Assembly (NCBI GenBank): GCA_000824825.2
Contig: LM655210.1
Span: 1-48,331 of the forward strand
Origin: Mesorhizobium sp. ORS 3324
Lineage (GTDB): Bacteria; Pseudomonadota; Alphaproteobacteria; Rhizobiales; Rhizobiaceae
Length of the DNA: 48,331 nt
Reading direction: 5' to 3'
Part shown: positions 27,476-35,631 of the stretch, one piece after another
How the letters are laid out: each line of letters starts with the position of its first letter
Position numbering within the stretch: the first letter of the stretch is position 1
The notes under the pieces: generated by a model
Told to the model about the DNA's origin: nothing
Seen by the model: only the letters and a program-made list of their open reading frames with translations
Databases searched by the model: none
Made by a program: the position numbers and the translations under genes

Positions 27476-27851
27476 CGACGCGAAGTGCGGGAAATGCGGT
27501 ACCCGTTTGTTTTCGGGTCATCCGGAAGATATGGACGCCGCCAGCTTCGATCGTCAGATCGGTCGCGGCAGCCTTCCTGTTCTCGTCGACGTCTGGGCTC
27601 CATGGTGCGGCCCGTGCAAGATGATGGCGCCGGCCTATGAAGCTGCCGCCAAGGCACTTGAGCCTCACATAAGGCTGATCAAGCTGAACTCCGATGATGA
27701 GCAGGCCGTCGCCGCAAGGCTCGGCATCCGCGGCATCCCGACCATGATCCTGTTTCATCAGAAGCGTGAAATCGCGCGCATATCGGGGGCGATGAGCACC
27801 GGTCAGATCGTCAGTTGGGCTCGCAGCCATGTGTCGCAAGGCACCCACTGA
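27402..27851 (+). CDS. trxC: Thioredoxin with N-terminal zinc finger (TrxC type)
   Basis: This 149-residue protein has two CxxC pairs at the N-terminus (CTKC and CGKC, about residues 9-33), likely a zinc site. A thioredoxin fold follows, with active site WAPWCGPCKM and cis-Pro GIPTMILF. This is the TrxC (thioredoxin 2) type, a cytosolic disulfide reductase often linked to oxidative or redox stress. I start at ATG 27402; a GTG at 27393 is in frame. It overlaps the ATPase gene by 74 nt, so the two are likely co-translated. An FNR-type box follows it, belonging to the next unit. Confidence 0.92.
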   Translation: MTQESLVVCTKCSAINRLPLARNGSDAKCGKCGTRLFSGHPEDMDAASFDRQIGRGSLPVLVDVWAPWCGPCKMMAPAYEAAAKALEPHIRLIKLNSDDEQAVAARLGIRGIPTMILFHQKREIARISGAMSTGQIVSWARSHVSQGTH

Positions 27852-27875
27852 GCTTCTTCGCCGAGCCTGGCTCAT

Positions 27876-27889
27876 TTGACCCTGATCAA
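27876..27889 (+). promoter_or_regulatory. FNR/FixK box upstream of the 27937 gene
   Basis: TTGAC-CCTG-ATCAA has one base different from full consensus. The predicted start of transcription (41.5 nt on) is near 27924, before ATG 27937 but after the alternative start 27916. Confidence 0.8.
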
Positions 27890-27936
27890 GGTCACATCCG
27901 GTCGCTGCGATAGGAATGGCCTCGAAGGAGTTTGCC

Positions 27937-28323
27937 ATGACCACTTTGCAGGACCTCACCCCGAAATTCAGGAGCATTCGTCTGCTTCTCGCCCGCGAGA
28001 AGGATCATCCCGAAGGGGACCGTGAGGAAGGTTACGATGTGCTGGCTCCACTCACCCACGAAGGACGGCTGGATGCCGGGGAGTGGAAATCGCACCGGGC
28101 CTTCTGTCGTGTCCGCCGCTTCCGCACCGGCGAAGAGGATCTTATCGGCCGGCTGCGCCGAAAGCCGGGCGGGCAATGGTTCTTTGACTATGCCGAGGGC
28201 GATCGCGACGACGAAGTCGGCTTCCATCTCGGCGAGGAGCGCTTCGTGACCGGCGAATACGTCTCCATAAAGCGCAACGGAGCCATGCACACCTATCAGG
28301 TCGCCCGCGTCGAACAGCCTTGA
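27937..28323 (+). CDS. Conserved-looking hypothetical protein in the FNR regulon
   Basis: This 128-residue soluble protein is rich in charged residues and has no membrane segment. It contains ILLAREKDHPEGDREEGYDV-like and GEERFVTGEYVSI stretches and a single Cys (FCRVRR). No domain is recognised. It may adopt a compact beta-rich fold. The GAAGGAG before ATG 27937, and the predicted transcription start that falls between 27916 and 27937, both support this start. It shares a unit with the flavoprotein at 28356 (32 nt spacing). Tight FNR-box control suggests a real low-oxygen role that cannot be named. Confidence 0.78.
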   Translation: MTTLQDLTPKFRSIRLLLAREKDHPEGDREEGYDVLAPLTHEGRLDAGEWKSHRAFCRVRRFRTGEEDLIGRLRRKPGGQWFFDYAEGDRDDEVGFHLGEERFVTGEYVSIKRNGAMHTYQVARVEQP

Positions 28324-28355
28324 CAGTTGCATCGTAAGCGGGTCGGAACCAGGTC

Positions 28356-28946
28356 ATGTCGCGCCGCATACTCGTTGTCGTCGGACATCCCGATCCCTCT
28401 CCCGACCGTCTCTGCCGCGCGCTGGCTTCGGCCTATGCCGAAGGCGCGCAAAGGGTCGGCCATGTCGTTCGCAAGATCGACCTGGCTCAGCTTGAGTTTC
28501 CGATGCTTCGGACAACGCAGGAGTTCGAGCACGGAATGATCCCCGACAGTCTCAGGGAGGCGGCCGAGGCCGTGGCCTGGGCACAGCACATCGTGTTTGT
28601 CTTCCCGCTTTGGCTGGGGACCATGCCGGCCATGCTCAAGGCGTTCCTGGAGCAGGTCATGCGGCCAGGCACGGCATTCGCCTATCGGGATAAAGGCCAA
28701 GGCTTCGCCAGATCCTTGCTGCGCGGCCGCTCCGCGCGCCTGGTGGTGACGATGGGCATGCCCGCGCCTGTCTACCGGATCTGGTTCCTCAGCCACGGCA
28801 TTGCCGGCATGCGGCGAGGCATCCTCAACTTCGTCGGCATCAAGCCGGTGCGCGAGACCTTGTTCGGCATGGTCGCGAACGCCAGCGACGCCAAGCGAAC
28901 GGGCTGGGTTAACCAGATGCAAAGGCTTGGCGAGCGTGCAATCTAG
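28356..28946 (+). CDS. NAD(P)H:quinone-type flavodoxin-fold oxidoreductase
   Basis: This 196-residue protein has the flavodoxin-like fold of the NQO/KefF family. It has an N-terminal beta strand and phosphate loop with VVVGHPDPSPDRLCRAL, then FVFPLWLGTMPAMLKAFLEQVM, the typical FMN/FAD and subunit contact region. It should reduce quinones or related acceptors with NAD(P)H at the cytoplasmic face. It follows the unknown gene at 27937 under one FNR-type box. It ends close to the convergent alcohol dehydrogenase gene, only 12 nt away. Confidence 0.88.
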   Translation: MSRRILVVVGHPDPSPDRLCRALASAYAEGAQRVGHVVRKIDLAQLEFPMLRTTQEFEHGMIPDSLREAAEAVAWAQHIVFVFPLWLGTMPAMLKAFLEQVMRPGTAFAYRDKGQGFARSLLRGRSARLVVTMGMPAPVYRIWFLSHGIAGMRRGILNFVGIKPVRETLFGMVANASDAKRTGWVNQMQRLGERAI

Positions 28947-28958
28947 TCGGCAAGGCTC

Positions 28959-29945
28959 TCATGGCAGCAGGACCGCGGCCCCGCTCAATCTGCCCATCCG
29001 CAAATCGTCCAGCGCCTGGTTGGCCTCATCGAGTGGATATGTCTTCGTATGCGTGCGCAGCTGCGCGCGCTGCGCTACCGGAAAGAATTCCTCTGCGTCG
29101 CGACGGGTAAGATTGGCAACCGACACCAGCTCCCTTTCTTCCCAGAGAAGTTTGTACGGCATCGACGGAATGTCGCTCATATGGATGCCGCCGCAGACCA
29201 CGCGGCCGCCCTTGCGAACCGAGCGCAAGGCGGCCGGCACCAGCGCGCCGACCGGCGCAAAGATGATGGCAGCGTCGAGCTCGACGGCGGGCAGTTCATC
29301 CGAGCCGCCTGCCCAGACCACGCCTAGCGAGCGTGCGAATTCCTGGGCCTGGATGTCCCCCGGCCGCGTGAAGGCAAAGATCTCGCGCTCCTGCCAGATC
29401 GCCACCTGCGCGATGATGTGCGCGGCGGCGCCGAAGCCAAAGATGCCCAACCGCCGATCGTCGCCCGCCTTCTTGAGGCTGCGCCAGCCGATCAGACCCG
29501 CGCATAGCAATGGCGCCAACGACACCGGGTCCGCAGCGGCATCGAGGTCGAACGCGAAACGCTCGTCGGCAACGACATGGCTGGCGAAGCCGCCGTCCCG
29601 CGTGTAGCCGGTGAAGAGCGGCTGGTCGCAAAGGTTTTCGGCGCCTGTGGTGCAGTAGTGGCAGTGTCCGCATGTGTGTCCGAGCCAGGGAACGCCCACT
29701 CTTTGCCCCAATCGAGACCGTGACACCCCTTCGCCGACCAGATCGACGATGCCGACGATTTCGTGACCCGGCACGAGCGGCAGCTTTGGTTGCGGCAGGT
29801 CGCCGTCCACGACATGCAGGTCGGTCCGGCAAACCGCGCATGCCTCCACCTTGAGCCTGATCTCGCCCCGTCCCGGTATTGGGTCGGGACGTTCGACGAG
29901 GTTCAATGGCGTACCGGGCTTTTCCAGCACCATTGCCTTCATCAT
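28959..29945 (-). CDS. Zinc-dependent alcohol dehydrogenase (MDR family)
   Basis: This 328-residue protein is a medium-chain zinc alcohol dehydrogenase. CAVCRTDLH carries the catalytic Cys, PGHEIVG the His/Glu ligands, and CGHCHYCTTGAENLC the four-Cys structural zinc site. A Rossmann domain (about 150-270, LGIFGFGAAAHIIAQ) follows. It oxidises alcohols or reduces aldehydes with NAD(P); ethanol/acetaldehyde is plausible beside the acetaldehyde enzymes of the island. Start at the first of two adjacent ATGs (29945), after GGGGAAG. It lies behind the small membrane protein at 30025-30195 and probably shares its FNR box. Confidence 0.9.
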   Translation of the reverse strand: MMKAMVLEKPGTPLNLVERPDPIPGRGEIRLKVEACAVCRTDLHVVDGDLPQPKLPLVPGHEIVGIVDLVGEGVSRSRLGQRVGVPWLGHTCGHCHYCTTGAENLCDQPLFTGYTRDGGFASHVVADERFAFDLDAAADPVSLAPLLCAGLIGWRSLKKAGDDRRLGIFGFGAAAHIIAQVAIWQEREIFAFTRPGDIQAQEFARSLGVVWAGGSDELPAVELDAAIIFAPVGALVPAALRSVRKGGRVVCGGIHMSDIPSMPYKLLWEERELVSVANLTRRDAEEFFPVAQRAQLRTHTKTYPLDEANQALDDLRMGRLSGAAVLLP

Positions 29946-30024
29946 GCTTCCCCAGTTTCTCGTAAGGCGGACGGACCCGCTGCCGCTCGGCACGCTGGAA
30001 AACGCGCTGGTCCGGCACCCGTTC

Positions 30025-30195
30025 CTATCGGGAGCGCCTGACCCTCACCGGCAGCGGCCGGGCAAGGCGGCCGAAGCCGGGGCTTGGCGAGACGTGCCTG
30101 CGATTCCCGCCTTTCTTTTCGAAATAGAGTCCCGCACCGACCAGGTAGGCAAGGCCCAGTATTCCAGCCCAGATGACGATGATGTCGGCAGTCAT
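30025..30195 (-). CDS. Small single-helix membrane protein
   Basis: This 56-residue protein starts with one hydrophobic helix (about 3-24, ADIIVIWAGILGLAYLVGAG), followed by FEKKGG and a strongly basic tail. An AAAGGAATC-like ribosome-binding sequence precedes ATG 30195. A longer start at 30267 would overlap the FNR-type box. The FNR box at 30254-30267 lies exactly where expected for activation (predicted start of transcription near 30219). Size and shape recall small subunits or regulators of respiratory enzymes, but no family is recognised. The alcohol dehydrogenase follows. Confidence 0.7.
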   Translation of the reverse strand: MTADIIVIWAGILGLAYLVGAGLYFEKKGGNRRHVSPSPGFGRLARPLPVRVRRSR

Positions 30196-30253
30196 GGTCA
30201 GATTCCTTTCGTTGGTTTCCGACCGAACATCGCAAAGCGAATTCAAGGGGACA

Positions 30254-30267
30254 TTGATCGCGGTCAA
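30254..30267 (-). promoter_or_regulatory. FNR/FixK box for the small membrane protein and alcohol dehydrogenase
   Basis: Read on the minus strand it is TTGAC-CGCG-ATCAA, one base off full consensus. The centre lies 65 nt upstream of ATG 30195. Confidence 0.78.
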
Positions 30268-30384
30268 TCACACCGGACAAGCGGTTCCAGCGCGGCGGGC
30301 CGAGCACCACCAAGGTCTGGCTCTAAGTAGTTTCCCCTAGGGACATAACCGAATTTCGGCGTGGAGGGATTAGCGCGATTGCTG

Positions 30385-30398
30385 TTGTCACGGATCAA
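30385..30398 (+). promoter_or_regulatory. FNR/FixK-like box overlapping the fixK-like promoter
   Basis: TTGTC-ACGG-ATCAA has one canonical and one degenerate half. The centre is only 21 nt upstream of the regulator's ATG, too close for activation from -41.5. It may therefore be a repressor site for negative autoregulation. Confidence 0.5.
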
Positions 30399-30412
30399 CC
30401 GGGAAGACAGCC

Positions 30413-31060
30413 ATGCACGCTCAAGCCGCCGCCAAGATCGAACTGCAGTCATACCTGCCCCGGCAGAGCCCTTCGCCCGCCTTTGAGGGAGCGACGCTCA
30501 ATCCGGTCAGCTTCTTCCATGCGGGTACGGAAATCTATGCTCAAGGGGAAAAGGCCGGCGCGCTCTACCACGTCGAATTCGGCGCCGTTCGCATCTACCG
30601 CCTGCTCGCCGACGGCCGCAGGCAGATAAGCGCCTTCCATCTGGCGGGAGAAACATTCGGTTTCGAAGCCGACGCCACCCACCACTTCTTCGCCGAGGCG
30701 ATCAATGCGACCGGTGTGCGCGTCTTCCGTGTTGCCCCCGGCACGGACATGTCCCGCCAGCTTCTGCCTCTGGCGCTTAAGGGACTGACAAGGGCGCAGG
30801 AACATCTCCTCGTGCTCGGCCGCCAGAATGCCATCGAACGCGTCGCGGCCTTCCTGCTCGACATGTGTGAACGTCAGGGTGGCTTGCGGCAGGTGGATCT
30901 GCCGATGTCGCGGAACGACATCGGTGATTACCTTGGCCTCACCATCGAAACCGTGTCGCGCGTCTTCACCCGCCTGAAGGAGAAGGGCGTCATCCGCCTG
31001 CTCAGCCTGCGCAGCATCGAGATTCTCAAGCGGGAAGCATTGTTGGCAATGGGTGAATGA
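30413..31060 (+). CDS. FixK-like Crp/Fnr transcriptional regulator
   Basis: This 215-residue protein has a cyclic-nucleotide-type sensory beta-barrel (about 33-120), a dimerisation helix and a C-terminal helix-turn-helix. The recognition helix reads ETVSRVF and keeps the Glu and Ser-Arg used by FNR/FixK to read TTGAT. The N-terminal cysteine cluster of FNR is absent, so it should not carry a [4Fe-4S] cluster, as in rhizobial FixK. In rhizobia FixK relays FixLJ signals to cbb3 oxidase and other genes; no fixLJ is in the window. A GGGAAG ribosome-binding site precedes the ATG. Confidence 0.85.
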   Translation: MHAQAAAKIELQSYLPRQSPSPAFEGATLNPVSFFHAGTEIYAQGEKAGALYHVEFGAVRIYRLLADGRRQISAFHLAGETFGFEADATHHFFAEAINATGVRVFRVAPGTDMSRQLLPLALKGLTRAQEHLLVLGRQNAIERVAAFLLDMCERQGGLRQVDLPMSRNDIGDYLGLTIETVSRVFTRLKEKGVIRLLSLRSIEILKREALLAMGE

Positions 31061-31108
31061 CAGCCGTTCGAGCGGTCACAAAGCGCCAAATCTCGGGAAT
31101 GGACGACG

Positions 31109-31624
31109 ATGAACGACACACTTACCACCCACACTGGATTTCGCTTCGAAGTGCGCCGTGCACGTCCTGAGGACGAGCCGACCGTGGCCGAGTTCTTCAC
31201 CCATGTGACGCACGAAGATCTGCGCTTTCGCTTCCTTGGAGCGGTCAGGGAAGTCTCGCATGAGCGCCTGGTCGCAATGACACGCTCCGACGATCCGCAT
31301 ATCCATAACTTCCTTGCCTTCTCGACGGATGGAATGTTGATTGCGGTCGCAACACTTGCCAGCGATCCGGCCGACCGGCGCGGCGAAGTCGCGATCTGCA
31401 TTCGCCAAGATCGCAAGCATCTCGGCGTCGGCTGGGAATTTCTCGGCTATATCGCGCGATACGCCGACGAACACGGTATCGAGACGATCGAATCGATCGA
31501 GAGCCGCGAGAACCGCGCCGCGATCGAGGTTGAGCGCGACATGGGCTTCACCGTCTCTACGGACCCCGATGATCCGACGCTTGTCCTGGTTCAGCGGAAG
31601 CTCGGCGCGAGGTTGCCGAGTTAG
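31109..31624 (+). CDS. GNAT-family N-acetyltransferase
   Basis: This 171-residue protein has the GNAT fold. The acetyl-CoA-binding segment is degenerate (RQDRKHLGVGWEFLGYIARYA, where Q/RxxGxG/A is usual). The preceding LRFRFLGAV stretch resembles the GNAT domain of the large synthetase fusion at 22298. It probably acetylates a protein or small molecule in the cytoplasm; the target is unknown. It follows the FixK-like regulator by 48 nt in the same direction and may share its transcript. Confidence 0.82.
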   Translation: MNDTLTTHTGFRFEVRRARPEDEPTVAEFFTHVTHEDLRFRFLGAVREVSHERLVAMTRSDDPHIHNFLAFSTDGMLIAVATLASDPADRRGEVAICIRQDRKHLGVGWEFLGYIARYADEHGIETIESIESRENRAAIEVERDMGFTVSTDPDDPTLVLVQRKLGARLPS

Positions 31625-31648
31625 GTCCTGCCATCCTGCCAGGGGCAA

Positions 31649-32824
31649 TCAAGCTGTCTTGAGGTCAAGAAGCTCCGTGGCTACCGCGCGTTCCTCATCG
31701 GCCGGGACGACAAGGATGTCGACGAGGGAATTCGGGGCATTGATCCGTTCTTCGCCGCGCCCGTTCAAGCCGTCGTCGAGCATGACGCCAAGCCATGCGG
31801 CAATCGCGCAGATTCTTTGCCGGATCACTGGCGCATGCTCGCCGATGCCCGCGGTGAACACGAGCGTGTCGAGCCCTCCAAGCGCGGCCGCGAGCGATCC
31901 GATCTCTCGTGAGATGCGATAGACGAAGAGATCGATGGCGCGGGCCGCCGCCGGGTCCTTCGACGCAAGCAGGGTCTGCATGTCTCCGGAAATGCCGGAT
32001 ACGCCCAGCAGGCCGGACCGCTCGTAAAGCAAGTCGGTCAATTCGTCGGACGACAGTTTGCGATGCTGCAGAAGGTACAGTAGCACGCCGGGATCGATCG
32101 CGCCGCAACGCGTGCTCATCATGACACCATCGAGCGTCGAAAAGCCCATGGTGGTGGCTTGGCTCACGCCCGCCTTCATCGCGCACAGGCTCGCCCCGCT
32201 ACCGAGATGGGCGACGATCGCCCTCCCGCCGGCGCATTCGCCGTAACGGTCACGAAGCTTCGCGGCGATGTGGCTATAGGAGAGGCCGTGGAACCCAAAG
32301 GAGACGATGCCCTGTTCCGACATCTTGCGCGGCAGGCCATAGAGCTTGGCAAGCTCCGGCCGCGTCGCGTGAAAGGCCGTATCGAAGCAGCCGGCCTGTT
32401 TGGCTTCAGGCAGGAGGCGCCTGCCGAGATCGACGATCTCGAGATTGATCGCCTGATGGATCGGGGCCAGCGGTTCGAGCCTGTGCAGGGCATTGAGCGT
32501 GCGCTGATCGAGCACGGTCGCGTGAGAAAATTCCCGACCGCCATGAACGATGCGATGTCCGACCTTGCCGACACGGCGCAACAGATCGCGGTCCGTGAGA
32601 AAGGAGGCAATGGCTTCGAATGCCTTGGCAACGGCGATCGGTTTGGCTCCGAGGCTGCTGTCGAGCTCCGGCGACGATTCAGTAGCCGCGACGTGCAGTC
32701 GCGGCTGGTGCCCGATCGACGACACACTGCCACGGACCAGCAGGTCAAGCTCACCGCGCTCCTGAAACACGGCGAACTTCAGGCTTGACGAGCCGCCGTT
32801 GAGGACGAGGATCGCATCCTTCAT
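31649..32824 (-). CDS. ackA: Acetate kinase
   Basis: This 391-residue enzyme interconverts acetyl phosphate + ADP and acetate + ATP. The N-terminal LVLNGGSSSLKFAVF, the VGHRIVHGG loop, FDTAFHATRP, GFHGLSYSH and LGSGASLCA are all present, as is the terminal FTAGIGEH, so the active site looks complete. The length is normal. The gene is 41 nt behind phosphoketolase in the same operon, which makes its natural substrate the acetyl phosphate from that enzyme. The pair should thus give substrate-level ATP at low oxygen. Confidence 0.95.
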   Translation of the reverse strand: MKDAILVLNGGSSSLKFAVFQERGELDLLVRGSVSSIGHQPRLHVAATESSPELDSSLGAKPIAVAKAFEAIASFLTDRDLLRRVGKVGHRIVHGGREFSHATVLDQRTLNALHRLEPLAPIHQAINLEIVDLGRRLLPEAKQAGCFDTAFHATRPELAKLYGLPRKMSEQGIVSFGFHGLSYSHIAAKLRDRYGECAGGRAIVAHLGSGASLCAMKAGVSQATTMGFSTLDGVMMSTRCGAIDPGVLLYLLQHRKLSSDELTDLLYERSGLLGVSGISGDMQTLLASKDPAAARAIDLFVYRISREIGSLAAALGGLDTLVFTAGIGEHAPVIRQRICAIAAWLGVMLDDGLNGRGEERINAPNSLVDILVVPADEERAVATELLDLKTA

Positions 32825-32865
32825 CGTCTATCCGCCGCTCTGCTCGATGCGTCGCTCGGCATCGG

Positions 32866-35247
32866 TCACGGCTCCCATTTCCAGCCGAGGATCTCGGGCA
32901 TGTCCTGCCCGTGCTCCCTGATATAGGCCCGGTGCTCGATAAGCTTGCCTTCCATGGCCTGCTTCAGCCGGACATGCGCGCCAGCCGGCTCGGCAATGCG
33001 ATCGAGCACGCCCAGCACCAGATGATAGCGGTCGAGCCCATTCAGCACCGTCATGTCGAAGGGCGTCGTCGTCGTCCCTTCTTCGTTGTAGCCGCGCACG
33101 TGGATGTTGTCGTGATTGGTCCGCCGATAGGTCAGGCGATGGATTGTCCATGGATAGCCGTGGTAGGCGAAGATGACGGGCTTATCCCTGGTGAAAAGCG
33201 CATCGAACTCGCGGTCCGACAGGCCGTGGGGATGGTGTTCCTTTGCCTGCAGGGTCATCAGGTCGACAATGTTGACCACCCTGATCTTGAGGTCGGGACT
33301 GTGGCGTTTCAGGATTTGGACCGCGGCCAGCGTCTCGAGCGTCGGCACGTCGCCGGCACAGGCCATCACCACATCAGGCTCGGCGCCGCGGTCGGTCGAC
33401 GCCCAGTCCCATATGCCAATACCGGTGCTGCAATGAACTTTCGCCTCGTCGATGGACAGCCATTGCCAGGAATTGGCTTTTCCCGCGACGATGACATTGA
33501 TGCGGTTCCATGTCTGCAGCACATGGTCCGTGACACAGAGCAGGCTGTTGGCATCCGCCGGCAGGTAGACGCGCACGACATCTGCCTTCTTGTTCAAGGC
33601 CACGTCGATGAAGCCTGGATCCTGATGGCTGAAGCCGTTGTGCTCCTGCTGCCAGACGTGGCTGGACAACAAATAGTTCAGCGAAGCGATCGGTCTTCGC
33701 CAGGGGAGCTCGCGGCAGGCATCCAGCCATTTCGCATGCTGGTTGAACATGGAATCGACGATATGCGTGAAGGCTTCGTAGCAGGAGAAGAAGCCGTGAC
33801 GTCCGGTGAGCAGATAGCCTTCCAGCCAGCCCTGACAGGTATGCTCGGATAGAATTTCCAGAACCCTGCCTTCCCGGCCGAGATGGACATCCTCGGGCAG
33901 GATTTCTTCCATCCAGGCGCGCTCCGTCACGTCGAAGACATCCTGCAGCCGGTTCGAAGCCGTCTCGTCCGGACCGACGATGCGGAAGTTCCCGGCGTCC
34001 GCGTTCAGCGCCATGACGTCACGCAGGAAGCTGCCCATCACACGGGTCGCCTCCGCCTTGACGCTTCCGGGGCGCTCGACGGGGATTGCGTGCCGATCAA
34101 GGCCCGGCAGCTCGAGCGACCGGCGCAGCAGGCCGCCATTGGCGTGCGGATTGGCGCTCATGCGCCTGTCGCCTTGCGGCGCGGTCGCGCGAATCGCCGG
34201 CACTGGAGCGCCCTCGGCGTCGAAAAGTTCTTCGGGCCGATAGCTTCTCAGCCACTCCTCCAGCATCTTCAGATGTGCAGGGTTCTCCGCCAGACCGGAG
34301 AGCGGAACCTGATGGGCGCGCCAGAAACCCTCGGTCTTCAGTCCGTCCACCTCTTTCGGGCCGGTCCAGCCCTTCGGGGTTCGCAGCACGATCATCGGCC
34401 ATTTCGGCCGGGGTTGTGCGGTGGTGCCGCCGGCGCGAGCCGTGTCCTGAATCGCCTTGATGCGGTCCAGCGCATCGTCGAGCACGACCGCCATCCGCTC
34501 ATGCATCGAGGCGGGATCGTCGCCCTCGACGACCAGCGGCTCGTGCCCGTAGCCGACGAACAGCGCACGCAATTCGTCTTCGGGAATGCGGGCTAGGATC
34601 GTGGGATTGGCGATCTTGTAGCCGTTGAGATGCAGGATCGGCAGCACCGCGCCGTCGTGCGCCGGGTTGAGGAACTTGTTGGAATGCCAGGAGGTGGCGA
34701 GCGGCCCGGTCTCCGCCTCGCCGTCTCCAACCACGCAAGCGACGATGAGATCCGGGTTGTCGAAGGCCGCGCCATAGGCGTGGGAGAGCGCGTAGCCAAG
34801 CTCGCCGCCCTCATGGATCGAACCTGGCACATCGGGCGCTGCGTGGCTCGGGATGCCACCCGGAAAGGAAAACTGCCGGAAGAGCTTCTTCATTCCGGCC
34901 TCGTCCAACGCGACATCCGGATTGATCTCGCTGTAGGTGCCTTCGAGATAGGTGTTCGCAACCATGGCAGGTCCGCCATGGCCAGGGCCGCAGATGTAGA
35001 TGGCATTGGTGTCGCGCAGCCTGATTGCGCGGTTGAGATGCGCATAGATGAAGCTGAGGCCCGGCGAGGTTCCCCAATGGCCGAGCAGCCTGGGCTTGAC
35101 GTGCTCCAGCCGAAGGGGCTCGCGAAGCAGCGGATTGTCGAGCAGGTAGATCTGCCCGATGGTCAGGTAGTTGGCGGCACGCCAGTAGGCATCGATGTCG
35201 TGCAGCTCCTCTTCGGACAAGCGATTGGTGCTGGGACGCCCGGTCAT
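32866..35247 (-). CDS. xfp: Xylulose-5-phosphate/fructose-6-phosphate phosphoketolase
   Basis: This 793-residue thiamine-diphosphate enzyme splits xylulose 5-phosphate (or fructose 6-phosphate) with phosphate to acetyl phosphate and an aldose phosphate. Signatures are the N-terminal HWGTSPGLSFIYAHLNR, SFPGGIPSHAAP, the ThDP-binding VVGDGEAETGPLA and QEHNGFSHQDPGF. The length fits the family (about 790-825). ATG 35247 follows AAGGAG; a longer frame to 35334 is rejected as it lacks one. The unit xfp-ackA is led by an FNR-type box at 35377-35390 with a leader of about 95 nt. Confidence 0.95.
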   Translation of the reverse strand: MTGRPSTNRLSEEELHDIDAYWRAANYLTIGQIYLLDNPLLREPLRLEHVKPRLLGHWGTSPGLSFIYAHLNRAIRLRDTNAIYICGPGHGGPAMVANTYLEGTYSEINPDVALDEAGMKKLFRQFSFPGGIPSHAAPDVPGSIHEGGELGYALSHAYGAAFDNPDLIVACVVGDGEAETGPLATSWHSNKFLNPAHDGAVLPILHLNGYKIANPTILARIPEDELRALFVGYGHEPLVVEGDDPASMHERMAVVLDDALDRIKAIQDTARAGGTTAQPRPKWPMIVLRTPKGWTGPKEVDGLKTEGFWRAHQVPLSGLAENPAHLKMLEEWLRSYRPEELFDAEGAPVPAIRATAPQGDRRMSANPHANGGLLRRSLELPGLDRHAIPVERPGSVKAEATRVMGSFLRDVMALNADAGNFRIVGPDETASNRLQDVFDVTERAWMEEILPEDVHLGREGRVLEILSEHTCQGWLEGYLLTGRHGFFSCYEAFTHIVDSMFNQHAKWLDACRELPWRRPIASLNYLLSSHVWQQEHNGFSHQDPGFIDVALNKKADVVRVYLPADANSLLCVTDHVLQTWNRINVIVAGKANSWQWLSIDEAKVHCSTGIGIWDWASTDRGAEPDVVMACAGDVPTLETLAAVQILKRHSPDLKIRVVNIVDLMTLQAKEHHPHGLSDREFDALFTRDKPVIFAYHGYPWTIHRLTYRRTNHDNIHVRGYNEEGTTTTPFDMTVLNGLDRYHLVLGVLDRIAEPAGAHVRLKQAMEGKLIEHRAYIREHGQDMPEILGWKWEP

Positions 35248-35376
35248 TTCCGACTCCTTCGCTGGTTCCAAGCCGACGTCGACTGAAGCATAACGCGTCG
35301 AGGCTGCCGCCGGTTCATGACCGGTCGGTGTCAAGACTGCTCCTCAGCGATCTATCCGGCGAAGAAGGACCGGGCT

Positions 35377-35390
35377 TTGATCCACCTCAA
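35377..35390 (-). promoter_or_regulatory. FNR/FixK-like box for xfp-ackA
   Basis: Read on the minus strand it is TTGAG-GTGG-ATCAA, one mismatch in one half. Predicted transcription start near 35342. The xfp ATG is at 35247. Confidence 0.65.
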
Positions 35391-35631
35391 TCGTCGGCTC
35401 GTGATGTCTTTTGGCGGTCGTCCTTGCTCTCGATCAATGACTGCCAATCTTGTGCCGATAGGCTCGAGACCGAATGGGCATGATCCTTCTGTCGAATTGA
35501 CGAGCGCGCCGATTGAAAGCAAAAACTGGCGCGCGAACGACACAGCCCTGAGGCAGGCTGGCTCGGAAGCCGAAAGGCAGACCGATGTCAGACCGATGTT
35601 GGGAGGAACTGTGGGGGTTGGGAGGATAAGC

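Noticed and set aside
35317..35631. N-terminal extension of the GAF-Fis regulator
   Set aside because: No family similarity, runs over the FNR-like box, and a strong ribosome-binding site supports ATG 35632.
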